Assembly: GCF_014692675.1 (NCBI RefSeq) | Contig: NZ_JABFCZ010000022.1 | Location: forward strand, 1-64,000 | Direction of reading: 5' to 3' | Source of the DNA: Roseibium aggregatum | GTDB taxonomy: Bacteria > Pseudomonadota > Alphaproteobacteria > Rhizobiales > Stappiaceae | Length of the DNA: 64,000 bases | Shown: one piece after another, positions 1 to 7,280 of the stretch | How positions within the stretch are numbered: the stretch's first letter is position 1 | Layout: every line of letters starts with the position of its first letter | Notes under the pieces: generated by a model | The model's input: the letters and a program-made list of their open reading frames with translations, nothing else | What the model was told of the DNA's origin: nothing | Databases searched by the model: none | Program-made: the position numbers and the translations under genes

Positions 1-72
1 ATCGGCGGGAACAAGCTGGTCGAGTGTGACCATCTCAAGCGCTGTCTGATCCGGACCGGGTTTCTTCAACAT
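1..72 (-). CDS. IS1182-like transposase, N-terminal fragment at window edge
   Basis: Only the first 24 codons lie in the window, reading leftwards from an ATG at 70-72. The peptide begins MLKKPGPDQTALEMVTLDQL and continues VPAD, the usual start of IS1182/IS5-group DDE transposases (family knowledge, no search run). Such proteins cut and rejoin the element's ends. The catalytic core lies outside the window, so completeness cannot be judged. It sits beside two truncated genes, which fits a locus remodelled by mobile DNA. Confidence 0.65.
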   Translation of the reverse strand, partial: MLKKPGPDQTALEMVTLDQLVPAD

Positions 73-90
73 CAAAACAGTGAATCAAAA

Positions 91-149
91 ACCCCCGGCT
101 AACGCCAGGGGTTTGTCAGCAGTCTGAAGCCCCCACCAGGGGGCTTTTT
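91..149 (+). repeat. Two hairpins beside the transposase start, probable IS end and terminator
   Basis: Two hairpins lie back to back between the transposase start and the lacI remnant. The first (91-112) pairs ACCCC and GGC with GCC and GGGGT around a 4-nt loop, with one mismatch. The second (128-145) pairs AGCCCCC with GGGGGCT and runs into TTTTT, so it can act as a rho-independent terminator for rightward transcription. Hairpins of this kind near IS ends shield the transposase from, or to, outside transcription. The exact IS boundary and a target duplication cannot be assigned here. Confidence 0.45.
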
Positions 150-173
150 GCGTTTTTGGGATCTATTCCGGGA

Positions 174-653
174 TCAGAGATTGGTCGCCAGAAGAATCTC
201 CATCCTGATTTTTCCCGTGAAATCAATGTGCTGCGTTGATCGGTCATGGCTTTGAGCTTGCGGATGGCGCTTCGTGCCAGGTGACCGGGATCCTGCGTGA
301 TCAGCGCATCCAGCTGTCCGCTTTTCAACGAAGCCTCTGTGTAGGGCGTCCGCTCGTGGGCGATGGTCACGATAGGCTGCGGCAGCCGGATCTCGTTCAG
401 GACCGTGAGCGGGACCCGTGCCTCAGAGGAGAGGATATAGGCCGCGACGATGTCCGGGCGCTTGAGGGCTTCGGACATGATCGTCCGGGCGCGATCCGGA
501 TCGCCGTAGGTCTCCAGCGACGGCAGCGCGTGGAGATGAGGAAACCGGGAATTGATGATCCGGTCGAACCCGAGCCGGCGTTCCAGGCTGTCTCGCGACT
601 GCATGGTTTCCGAGACGATCAGGATGCTTCCCGTTTCCGCCCGGACGAAATCC
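174..653 (-). pseudogene. LacI-family regulator remnant, lacks DNA-binding half and has a C-terminal frameshift
   Basis: The leftward frame carries the C-terminal half of a LacI-type ligand-binding domain, for example ILIVSETMQSRDSLERRLGF, then AYILSSEARVPLTVLN and LDALITQDPGHLARSAIRK. The helix-turn-helix and the first part of the ligand domain are missing: similarity stops at about 650, where dhaL sequence begins on the other strand. Near the 3' end the frame changes. The main frame reads SREKSGW, while one base over reads KIRMEILLATNL followed by a stop at 174-176. That fits loss of one base in the A/T run at 209-213. With no start, no DNA-binding domain and a frameshift, it is a pseudogene. 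Confidence 0.75.
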
Positions 654-1139
654 GGCGACGGGGATACCGGGTCGACCCTGGCGAATGCGTCCCGTGCGCT
701 GATCGGATCGATGGACAGCCTGCCGCTGGCCGATTTCACGCAGCTGTTCCGGGCGATTGGGCAGGAACTGAGCCAGACCATGGGCGGGTCCTCCGGCGTG
801 CTCCTGGCGATCTTCTTTGCCGCGGCCGGCGATGCCTCCTCCTCCGGTCTGCAGATGCGGGACGCCCTGAAGGCGGGCCTGGAGCGGATGCAGCAGATCG
901 GCGGCGCCAAGCCGGGCGACCGGACCATGATCGATGCCCTGCAGCCGGCACTCGAGGCCCTCGGTGACGGGTTCGGTGCAGCGGCGGCTGCCGCCCGCAA
1001 GGGCGCCGACCACACCGCTACGCTTTCCAAGGCGAACGCGGGGCGGGCGTCTTACCTGAATGCGGAGCAGCTGATGGGGCATAACGATCCGGGCGCCGAA
1101 GCCGTCGCGCTCCTGTTCGAACACCTCGCCCGGCTCTAG
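648..1139 (+). pseudogene. Dihydroxyacetone kinase DhaL domain, 5'-truncated
   Basis: The frame matches the ADP/ATP-binding DhaL domain of dihydroxyacetone kinases: GDGDTGSTLA near the start (the metal-binding aspartates), then SQTMGGSSGVLLAIFFAAAG, GAKPGDRTMIDALQPALEAL and RKGADHTATLSKANAGRASY, ending in a natural stop. Roughly the first 30 residues of DhaL, and DhaK if this was a fused kinase, are absent. Upstream the frame runs as an open antisense reading of the lacI remnant back to 552, so a 195-residue chimeric ORF exists, but nothing suggests it is expressed. Activity is unlikely. Confidence 0.75.
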
Positions 1140-1165
1140 AAAAGCCCGAAAAGCCGCGCCTGCAC

Positions 1166-1193
1166 TGATCCGCAGGTCCCCCGGATCCGTAAA
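1166..1193 (+). promoter_or_regulatory. RpoE-type promoter upstream of the SDR gene
   Basis: TGATCC at 1166-1171, 16 bases, then CGTAAA at 1188-1193. The same spacing and core recur in front of rpoE (5477-5504) and on the other strand in front of the FAD/DUF1365/methyltransferase operon (5424-5451). TGATCC as the -35 element is characteristic of group IV sigma RpoE promoters in Rhodobacter-type alphaproteobacteria. A transcript would start near 1200, about 55 bases before the SDR start. Confidence 0.6.
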
Positions 1194-1255
1194 AAAGACG
1201 GATCTCGAAATGTCCCGCGCGGGCTCGCCGCCCCGCGGGGAAAAGGGGGACTTGA

Positions 1256-2020
1256 ATGGAGGATCGTCAAAAGCGGGCCTGGGTCGTCGGTGCAAGTTCG
1301 GGCATCGGCGCGGCGGTGGCGCTGAAACTCGCCGATGCCGGTTATCTTGTCGCGGCCAGCGCCCGGAACGAAAAGGCGCTGGATCTGCTCGCGACTGAGG
1401 CCGGTGGACCGGTTCAAGCGTTTCCGGTCGATATCCTTGACCGTGACGCGGTTGAACGGACGTTTGGCGAAATCGAAGAGACCATGGGGCCCGTTGATCT
1501 CGCCGTCTTTGCCGCGGGTATCTACCTCCGCGACGAACCGGGCCGGTTCGATGCGGAACTCGTCTCAAAGACGTTCGGCGTCAATCTGATGGGGACAAGC
1601 CATTGCCTTGAAGCCGTTCTGGCTAAGATGGTGCCGCGCCGCAGCGGGCACGTCGCCATCATCGCGTCGGTGTCCGGCTATGCGGGCCTTCCGGGCGGAG
1701 GCGTCTACGGGGCGAGCAAATCGGCGCTGATCACGCTTGCGGAAGCGATCTATCCGGAATTGAAGGAAAAGGGTATCGCCGTCAGCGTGATCAATCCGGG
1801 CTTCGTGCGCACGCCGCTGACCGCCCGGAACGACTTTCCCATGCCCTTCATGATTTCGGCGGAAGATGCGGCAGAGCGGATCGTGCGGGGACTGCAGTCC
1901 ATGCGGTTCGAGATCGCCTTCCCGAAACGCATGGTCTTCCTGCTCAAGCTTCTTCGGCTGTTGCCTTATCCGCTGTTCTTCGCCGTCACGAAAAAGATGC
2001 TGCGCGCGGACCGCGGTTAA
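1256..2020 (+). CDS. SDR family oxidoreductase
   Basis: A 254-residue classical short-chain dehydrogenase/reductase. It has the cofactor motif GASSGIG (residues 13-19), the AAG version of the NNAG strand motif, and an active site with Ser in ASVSGYAG followed by YGASK, giving the Ser-Tyr-Lys triad. A C-terminal hydrophobic stretch (FPKRMVFLLKLLRLLPYPLFF) suggests membrane association, as in SDRs acting on lipids. The ATG at 1256 follows AAAAGGGGGA. Its 3' end overlaps the convergent methyltransferase gene by 4 bp. The RpoE-type promoter upstream puts it with the singlet-oxygen genes; a role in lipid aldehyde or ketone reduction is inference. Confidence 0.85.
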   Translation: MEDRQKRAWVVGASSGIGAAVALKLADAGYLVAASARNEKALDLLATEAGGPVQAFPVDILDRDAVERTFGEIEETMGPVDLAVFAAGIYLRDEPGRFDAELVSKTFGVNLMGTSHCLEAVLAKMVPRRSGHVAIIASVSGYAGLPGGGVYGASKSALITLAEAIYPELKEKGIAVSVINPGFVRTPLTARNDFPMPFMISAEDAAERIVRGLQSMRFEIAFPKRMVFLLKLLRLLPYPLFFAVTKKMLRADRG

Positions 2021-3237
2021 GGCTGACGGGCAAGCGTGAACTGGACGACGTCCAACCGTCCGGAACGGAAACCGGCGGCGCAATAGTGAAGATAATAGCG
2101 CCACATCCGGTAGAAGCGGTCGTCGAAACCGAGGGTGCGGATTTTCGACCAGTTGTCGGTGAAGGACCGGTCCCAGGCAAGCAGCGTACGCCCGTAGTCG
2201 GCGCCGAAGCGCAGGCTGCCGGTTACCTCAAGCCCGCCTTTCGCGGCACTTTCCTCAAATGCTGTCACCGACGGCAGAAAGCCGCCGGGAAAGACATAGG
2301 TCTGGATGAAATCCGCACGGCGCCGATAGTCCCGGAACCGGCTTTCATCGATGGTGATGACCTGGATCGAGGCCTTGCCGCCGTCCGCCAGCAGATCGCG
2401 AACCCGGTCAAAATAAACGGGCCAGTTTTCTTCGCCGACGGCTTCGAACATCTCGATCGACACGATCTTGCTGAAACGTCCCTCCACATCCCGGTAATCC
2501 TGCAGGCGGATGTCGGCCTGTGCAGACAGTCCCGCCAGCGCCAGGCGCCGGCGGGCGTAATCCGCCTGTTCCTTCGACAGGGTCAGGCCGGTCACCCGGC
2601 AACCGGTTTTTTTAATGGCATGTTCGGCGAAGCCGCCCCAGCCGCAACCGATCTCCAGCACATGGTCGTCGGGGCCGATATCGAGGGCTGCGATGATGCG
2701 ATCGTATTTTGCAGCCTGTGCCTCTTCCAGCGACAGGTCCTCCCACTGGTAGAGCGCGGAGGAATAGGTCATCGTCCTGTCCAGCCACAGGCGATAGAAC
2801 CCGTTGCCAAGATCGTAGTGGAAGGCGATGTTACGCCTGCTGCCGGCCCGCGTGTTGCTGTTCAGCAAATGGCGCAGGCGCGCGGTCCACCGGCCGAACG
2901 CCGAGGCGCGCATCGGGCCCTGAAGCCGGTCTTCGTTGGCAAGTGCCAGTTCCAGGAACGCCAGCATGTCCGGGCTGTCGATGTCGCCGTCCATATGGGC
3001 GCGGGCGAAACCGAGGCTGCCGTTGCCGACGACCTTCCAGAAGGCGCCCGCATTATTGAGTTTCAGCATGGCCGACGGCCCGGGTTCAGACCCCTCGACG
3101 TGAAACTCCCGTCCGTCCGCGAACACGAGGGTCAGCCGTCCGCGGGAAATCCGCTGCGCCCAGCGGCAGATCATGCGTTGCCACAGGGGAGGCCTTTGCT
3201 CGGCGATCAGGGCCGCGGACTGTTCAATCTCACTCAT
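2017..3237 (-). CDS. CFA-synthase-family SAM methyltransferase, UfaM/CfaA-like
   Basis: 406 residues with the cyclopropane-fatty-acid-synthase fold: an N-terminal lipid-binding part, then SAM motif I in VLEIGCGWGGFAEHA (about 190-204) and the downstream VSIEMFEAVGEENW segment. The family transfers a methyl group from SAM to a double bond in a membrane phospholipid acyl chain. It is the third gene of an operon with a FAD oxidoreductase and a DUF1365 protein, one base after the DUF1365 stop. That trio next to rpoE-chrR resembles the Rhodobacter sphaeroides furan fatty acid genes, where this enzyme (UfaM, earlier CfaA) methylates vaccenate. Family assignment is firm; the furan role is inferred from the neighbours. 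Confidence 0.85.
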   Translation of the reverse strand: MSEIEQSAALIAEQRPPLWQRMICRWAQRISRGRLTLVFADGREFHVEGSEPGPSAMLKLNNAGAFWKVVGNGSLGFARAHMDGDIDSPDMLAFLELALANEDRLQGPMRASAFGRWTARLRHLLNSNTRAGSRRNIAFHYDLGNGFYRLWLDRTMTYSSALYQWEDLSLEEAQAAKYDRIIAALDIGPDDHVLEIGCGWGGFAEHAIKKTGCRVTGLTLSKEQADYARRRLALAGLSAQADIRLQDYRDVEGRFSKIVSIEMFEAVGEENWPVYFDRVRDLLADGGKASIQVITIDESRFRDYRRRADFIQTYVFPGGFLPSVTAFEESAAKGGLEVTGSLRFGADYGRTLLAWDRSFTDNWSKIRTLGFDDRFYRMWRYYLHYCAAGFRSGRLDVVQFTLARQP

Positions 3238-3238
3238 G

Positions 3239-4033
3239 TCAGTTTTCTCCGAGGCGGGGGTCGGCGACGATGGTGCTGTCGATGGGGTTTACTGCCGCCC
3301 GGTGACGGTGGACGGCGATCCCCTTGAGCCATAGCAGCAAGGCTTCGAAATGAATCGCGCCCATGATTTTCAGGGTCATGAGCGGATAGGCCGCGAGCGC
3401 CTTGAGGAGCGTACGGTCGCTCAAAGGTCGCCGGCGGCCTGCAAAGGATGCATGGAGGAGCGGGCCATCGGTGTCGGTTTCGTTGATCGCAATCAGGACT
3501 CGGTCCGACGGCGGCGCGATGCGGAACCGGTAGCGGCAGTCCATCGGAATGAAGGGGGAGACATACATCTCCTTGGCGCATTCGTGCCGGAACTGGCCGT
3601 CCTTTCCGGTGCCGGCGGGGATCACGTAGGTGTGTCGTTCCCTGAAGGTATTGCTGACTTCGTAGAGAACGGCGCGCAGCTCGCCCTCGGCCGTGCGGCA
3701 GAAATAGACGGTCAGCGGATTGAAGACGTAGCCGAAGACGCGCGGATAGCAGAGCACGGCAATACGCATTCCAGGGCTCCACAGCCCGGCGTTTTCCAGC
3801 TGCCCCTTCACCCAGTCCTTCAGGCCGTTCCGTTCTCCGGATCCGTGGTCGCGGTCATGAAAGCTGAAAACGGCCCGCCGGTTATGAGCAAACAGCCTCA
3901 GGTTCCCGTCGAGCAAGTCGAGCTCATCGAGATCGAGAAGCAGGGAAAAGACGCGGTAGCGCAGCTTGTGCGGCTTTGGACGGAGGCGGCTGTGGATCAC
4001 CTCTCCGGCAAAAAGGGCGGAGGAAAAGGTCAT
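3239..4033 (-). CDS. DUF1365 family protein, UfaO-like
   Basis: 264 residues of the DUF1365 family, recognisable by SALFAGEVIHSRLRPKPHKL at the N-terminus, LRYRVFSLLLDLDELD, and YPRVFGYVFNPLTVYFC in the middle. The start ATG overlaps the stop of the FAD gene (ATGA), so the two are translationally coupled. In R. sphaeroides the DUF1365 member of the RpoE regulon is, to my recollection, UfaO, proposed to put an O2-derived oxygen into methylated diene acyl chains to form the furan ring. Its biochemistry is otherwise unknown. Always found beside the FAD enzyme, it is best read as its partner. Confidence 0.8.
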   Translation of the reverse strand: MTFSSALFAGEVIHSRLRPKPHKLRYRVFSLLLDLDELDLLDGNLRLFAHNRRAVFSFHDRDHGSGERNGLKDWVKGQLENAGLWSPGMRIAVLCYPRVFGYVFNPLTVYFCRTAEGELRAVLYEVSNTFRERHTYVIPAGTGKDGQFRHECAKEMYVSPFIPMDCRYRFRIAPPSDRVLIAINETDTDGPLLHASFAGRRRPLSDRTLLKALAAYPLMTLKIMGAIHFEALLLWLKGIAVHRHRAAVNPIDSTIVADPRLGEN

Positions 4034-5388
4034 TCTGCGGCCATCCTCGGTTCCGGCACGACGATGCGGTCCGACGGGTTGTCAAGGAACCAGGGTCGCT
4101 TCATGCCGCCAAGCTCTTCCGCGACGGCGAGGCCGGACTGCAAGCCATCCTCATGAAAGCCGCTGCCGAAATAGGCGCCGCAGAACCATGTCCGCCGGCG
4201 TCCCTGCAATTGCCATAGGTTCGACTGTGCCGCCAGGGCATTCCCGTCGAACAGCGGGTGGGTGTAGTGGAAGGTCCGATGGATGTTTCGGGTGTCGCGT
4301 TCCTGGCCCGGATTCAGCGTCACGAACACGGGCATGTCGGTCTTCAGGTTCTGGAGCCGGTTCATCCAGTAGGTCACGCAAAGCTGCTCTTTGCCGTCGC
4401 CGCGCTTTCCGCCGATGTAGTTCCAGCTCGCCCATGCGGCCCTGCGCTTCGGCATCAGTCGGGGATCGGAATGCAGAACGGCGGTGTTCTCCGTGTAGCC
4501 GAAGCTGCCCAACAGGTTTTGTTCCTCAGGGTCCGGGTCGGCAAGCAGGCGGAGCGCCTGGTCCGCATGGGTGGCGATCACGACATGGGCAAACCGGTCC
4601 GATTGTCCGTTGGCGCAGGTGATCGTGACGCCGAGATCGTCGCGGCGGATTTCGACAACGGGCGAGCCGAAACGCAAGGCTCCGTTAAATGCGCCGAGGA
4701 GGCGTTTGACGTAAGTGCGGCTCCCGCCCGTGACGGTGCGCCATTTCGGCCGGTCCTTGATGAGCAGAAGTCCGTGATTGGAGAAGAACCTTACAAATGC
4801 CTTGAGTGGATAGGCGCGCATCTCGCTTGCGGTGGTCGACCAGATGGCCGCCCCCATCGGCAACAGATGATCCTCGATGAAGGTGCGGCTGTAGCCCTCC
4901 CGTTCCAGAAATGCGCCGAGCGAAAGGTTTGCGACATCGGGGCGTTCCAGCGCCTCCGGTGCTTCGCGGTAGAACCGGAGGATACCGGTGAGCATCGACC
5001 AGAACCGCGGGCTGATCACGTTGGTTCGCTGGCTCAGCAGGCCTGCGAGGCCGGAGCCTGAATATTCGAACCGGCCACCGTCCAGAGAGGCGGAGAAGGA
5101 CATGTCGGAAACTTCCGTCGGTACGCCGAGATGGGAAAACAGGGCAACGAGGTTGGGGTAGTTCCGGTCGTTGTAAACGATGAAGCCGGTGTCGACCGGG
5201 GTCTTGCCGGTAATGGTTTCGACATCGACCGTGTTGGAATGGCCGCCCGCGCGGGCCTCGGCCTCGAAGAGCGTGACGTCCCTGGTCTGCGAAAGAAGCC
5301 ACGCGGCCGAAAGACCGGAGATGCCGGAGCCGATGACGGCGATCCGCGCATTGCCTTCGTTAAAACCTGTATTGCCCTGAATGCTCAT
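4030..5388 (-). CDS. FAD-dependent oxidoreductase, UfaD-like lipid desaturase candidate
   Basis: 452 residues of the NAD(P)/FAD-dependent amine-oxidase/phytoene-desaturase superfamily. The N-terminal dinucleotide motif is IAVIGSGISGLSAAWLLS (17-34), followed by FEAEARAGGHSNTVDVE; the C-terminal FAD segment is TWFCGAYFGSGFHEDGLQSG. It is first in the three-gene operon and has its own RpoE-type promoter about 30 bases upstream. The R. sphaeroides equivalent is the acyl-chain desaturase UfaD in furan fatty acid synthesis. Family membership is well supported; the substrate is inferred from synteny. Confidence 0.85.
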   Translation of the reverse strand: MSIQGNTGFNEGNARIAVIGSGISGLSAAWLLSQTRDVTLFEAEARAGGHSNTVDVETITGKTPVDTGFIVYNDRNYPNLVALFSHLGVPTEVSDMSFSASLDGGRFEYSGSGLAGLLSQRTNVISPRFWSMLTGILRFYREAPEALERPDVANLSLGAFLEREGYSRTFIEDHLLPMGAAIWSTTASEMRAYPLKAFVRFFSNHGLLLIKDRPKWRTVTGGSRTYVKRLLGAFNGALRFGSPVVEIRRDDLGVTITCANGQSDRFAHVVIATHADQALRLLADPDPEEQNLLGSFGYTENTAVLHSDPRLMPKRRAAWASWNYIGGKRGDGKEQLCVTYWMNRLQNLKTDMPVFVTLNPGQERDTRNIHRTFHYTHPLFDGNALAAQSNLWQLQGRRRTWFCGAYFGSGFHEDGLQSGLAVAEELGGMKRPWFLDNPSDRIVVPEPRMAAE

Positions 5389-5423
5389 CGCAAACCGACC
5401 GATCCTGTTGTTGGTTTGATGGA

Positions 5424-5451
5424 ACTACGCGACAGGGCTGCCATCGGATCG
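5424..5451 (-). promoter_or_regulatory. RpoE-type promoter for the FAD/DUF1365/methyltransferase operon
   Basis: Read on the minus strand: CGATCC (5451-5446), 16 bases, CGTAGT (5429-5424). It differs from the rpoE promoter only at the first base of the -35 box and in the last three bases of the -10 box. The predicted transcript starts near 5417, about 29 bases before the ATG at 5388, a good distance for a leader carrying a ribosome site. Confidence 0.55.
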
Positions 5452-5476
5452 GTGCAACAGATTTTTTTATGCGCGA

Positions 5477-5504
5477 TGATCCGCCCTCCGGCACGGCGCG
5501 TATT
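5477..5504 (+). promoter_or_regulatory. Autoregulatory RpoE-type promoter for rpoE-chrR
   Basis: TGATCC at 5477-5482, 16 bases, CGTATT at 5499-5504. It lies 130-157 bases before the rpoE start and faces away from the matching promoter at 5424-5451. RpoE of the RpoE-ChrR type activates its own operon once ChrR releases it, so this position is expected. Confidence 0.65.
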
Positions 5505-5633
5505 AGCGGCATGACAATAACAGTTTCGCAGGCGGCCGAGCGATGCCACAATGGTTTTGCGCAAGCCACATGGTCCGCACGTCCGGTGCGGAAACCACGC
5601 GGCGTTGCGATCACCAAAGTGCGCGGAACCTCG

Positions 5634-6188
5634 ATGACTGAAGACCCTGAAGACATGTCACGGCTGATCGGAGCTGTGGCGCGGGTGCAGGATGTTGCCG
5701 CCTTCGAGACGCTGTTCCGCCATTTCGGTCCGCGCGTGAAGGCGTACATGATGCGCCACACCCGGAACCTTCAGACAGCCGAAGAACTGATGCAGGAAAC
5801 GATGATGCTGGTGTGGAACAAGGCCACACTGTTCGATCCCGAAAAAGGAAATGCCTCGACGTGGATCTTCACGATCGCGCGCAACACGTTCATTTCCGCG
5901 TATCGCAAGCAGAACCGGCCGGAATTCGATCCGAACGATCCGGCATTCGTCCCCGATGACGTCGAGCCCGCCGATGTCGAGTTCCAGAACAGACAGGAAG
6001 CGGAAATGGTTCGCACGGCCCTGCAGGACCTGCCCGCCGAGCAGCGCGAACTGGTGCAGCGTTCGTTCTTCGGCGACGTGTCGCACTCGGATCTCGCCGC
6101 GGAATACGGATTGCCGCTCGGAACGGTGAAGTCGCGCATCCGGATGGCGATCGACAAGCTTCGAAAAAGCCTGGGAGAGCGCCGATGA
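5634..6188 (+). CDS. rpoE: ECF sigma factor RpoE, ChrR-controlled type
   Basis: 184 residues from the ATG at 5634, chosen because the upstream frame crosses the promoter and the family begins with this MTEDPEDMSRLIGAVARVQD-like segment. Sigma region 2 is at about 20-85 (FRHFGPRVKAYMMRH, ELMQETMMLVW, ASTWIFTIARN). Region 4 is at about 120-180 (LQDLPAEQRELVQRSFFGDV, SHSDLAAEYGLPLGTVKSRI). It directs RNA polymerase to TGATCC promoters after singlet oxygen or organic peroxide stress. The gene overlaps chrR by ATGA, the usual sigma/anti-sigma arrangement. Confidence 0.92.
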   Translation: MTEDPEDMSRLIGAVARVQDVAAFETLFRHFGPRVKAYMMRHTRNLQTAEELMQETMMLVWNKATLFDPEKGNASTWIFTIARNTFISAYRKQNRPEFDPNDPAFVPDDVEPADVEFQNRQEAEMVRTALQDLPAEQRELVQRSFFGDVSHSDLAAEYGLPLGTVKSRIRMAIDKLRKSLGERR

Positions 6189-6865
6189 GCCCGCGCCACC
6201 ACATCCGGGATGAACTGCTCGCGGCCTATGCGACGGGAGACCTGGCGGAAGGCTGGAGCCTGGCCGTCGCCACCCATCTTGCGCTGTGCCCCGGGTGCCG
6301 GGGGCGGCTTGCCAAATTCGAGGCGGCGGCCGGAGACATGCTTGAGAAGATCGAGCCGTCGGAACAGTCCGTGGACGCTTCGTGGCAGGACATCCGGCAA
6401 CGGCTCTCCGGGCAGATATCCTCTGACCGGAAACCCTCTGGCTCCGTGCCGTCATTGAAGGCCGACAAGCCGCGGCACGACTATGTGTTGCCCGCACCGC
6501 TCAGGAATTATGTCGGTGCCGATGCGGATCAGTTGAAATGGAAATCGCTCGGACGGGGCGCGTACCAGGTTCTGGTGCCGACAGGGGACGAGGAGACCAG
6601 CGTGCGCCTGCTGCGCATCCCCGCCGGCAAGCCCGTGCCCGAGCACGGCCACGGCGGACGGGAACTCACCCTCGTTCTGTCGGGAAGTTTCAGCGACGTC
6701 ACCGGGCGGTTTTCCCGGGGCGACCTGGAAGATGCCGACGAAACCCTGGAGCATAAGCCGGTCGCCGGTGACGAGGAAGACTGCATCTGTCTTGCCGTTA
6801 CGGATGCGCCGCTTCGCTTCAAAAGCCGCCTGTTGAGGCTGGTCCAGCCGATGCTCGGCATCTGA
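6185..6865 (+). CDS. chrR: Zinc anti-sigma factor ChrR with cupin sensor domain
   Basis: 226 residues. The N-terminal anti-sigma domain has His6, His31, Cys35 and Cys38, the same positions reported as zinc ligands in R. sphaeroides ChrR. A linker is followed by a cupin-like domain (about 105-215) with His154, His156, Glu160 and His190 as likely metal ligands (EHGHGGRELTLVLSGSFSD). The protein binds RpoE and is destroyed when singlet oxygen appears. It is translationally coupled to rpoE by the ATGA overlap. All key residues are present, so it is probably functional. Confidence 0.92.
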   Translation: MSPRHHIRDELLAAYATGDLAEGWSLAVATHLALCPGCRGRLAKFEAAAGDMLEKIEPSEQSVDASWQDIRQRLSGQISSDRKPSGSVPSLKADKPRHDYVLPAPLRNYVGADADQLKWKSLGRGAYQVLVPTGDEETSVRLLRIPAGKPVPEHGHGGRELTLVLSGSFSDVTGRFSRGDLEDADETLEHKPVAGDEEDCICLAVTDAPLRFKSRLLRLVQPMLGI

Positions 6866-6875
6866 GGAGAGACCA

Positions 6876-7280
6876 ATGCGCGTGATTGTGCTCAGCTATG
6901 TGTCCGCGGCAGTGGTGTTTTTCGGTCTCGACTATCTGTGGCTCAGCCGGGTGGCGATCGGCTTTTACCGTTCCCATATCGGTCACCTTCTGCGAGACCG
7001 TCCCGACATGGGGGCGGCCGGGCTGTTCTATCTCGCCTATATCGCCGGTATCGTCTATTTCGCCGTCCTGCCCGGCCTGCAGAAAGAGAGTGTGGCCGTC
7101 GCGATCGTCAACGGCGCCGTACTCGGCCTGATCGCCTATGGCACCTACGACATGACCAACCTGGCAACGGTGAAGGGCTGGTCGTTGACCGTCAGCGTGG
7201 TCGACATGGTCTGGGGGGCCGTGCTGACCGCATCGGCGTCTGCTGCCGCCTTTGCCGTGGCCGGTTTGCTGAAAGCCTGA
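6876..7280 (+). CDS. DUF2177 family membrane protein
   Basis: 134 residues with about four hydrophobic helices, starting MRVIVLSYVSAAVVFFGLDY. The segment IAYGTYDMTNLATVKGWSL is a hallmark of DUF2177. The start follows GAGGAGAGACCA, 10 bases after the chrR stop, and the stop overlaps the photolyase start (TGATG), so it belongs to the RpoE operon. Its function is unknown. In other alphaproteobacteria it also sits near RpoE/ChrR or photolyase genes, hinting at a membrane role in photo-oxidative stress. Confidence 0.8.
   Translation: MRVIVLSYVSAAVVFFGLDYLWLSRVAIGFYRSHIGHLLRDRPDMGAAGLFYLAYIAGIVYFAVLPGLQKESVAVAIVNGAVLGLIAYGTYDMTNLATVKGWSLTVSVVDMVWGAVLTASASAAAFAVAGLLKA

Noticed and set aside
552-1139. 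195-residue open frame from 552 as a real, complete gene
   Set aside because: Its first 32 codons are antisense to lacI remnant sequence, and only the rest matches DhaL; it is an accidental chimera across a deletion joint.
5469-5633. Longer rpoE start at 5469
   Set aside because: It lies upstream of the predicted promoter's transcript start, and the added residues do not resemble the family.
6938-7279. Photolyase start at 6938 giving 630 residues
   Set aside because: The extra part overlaps DUF2177 in another frame and has no photolyase similarity; the ATG at 7280 overlaps the DUF2177 stop and matches the cysteine numbering of PhrB.
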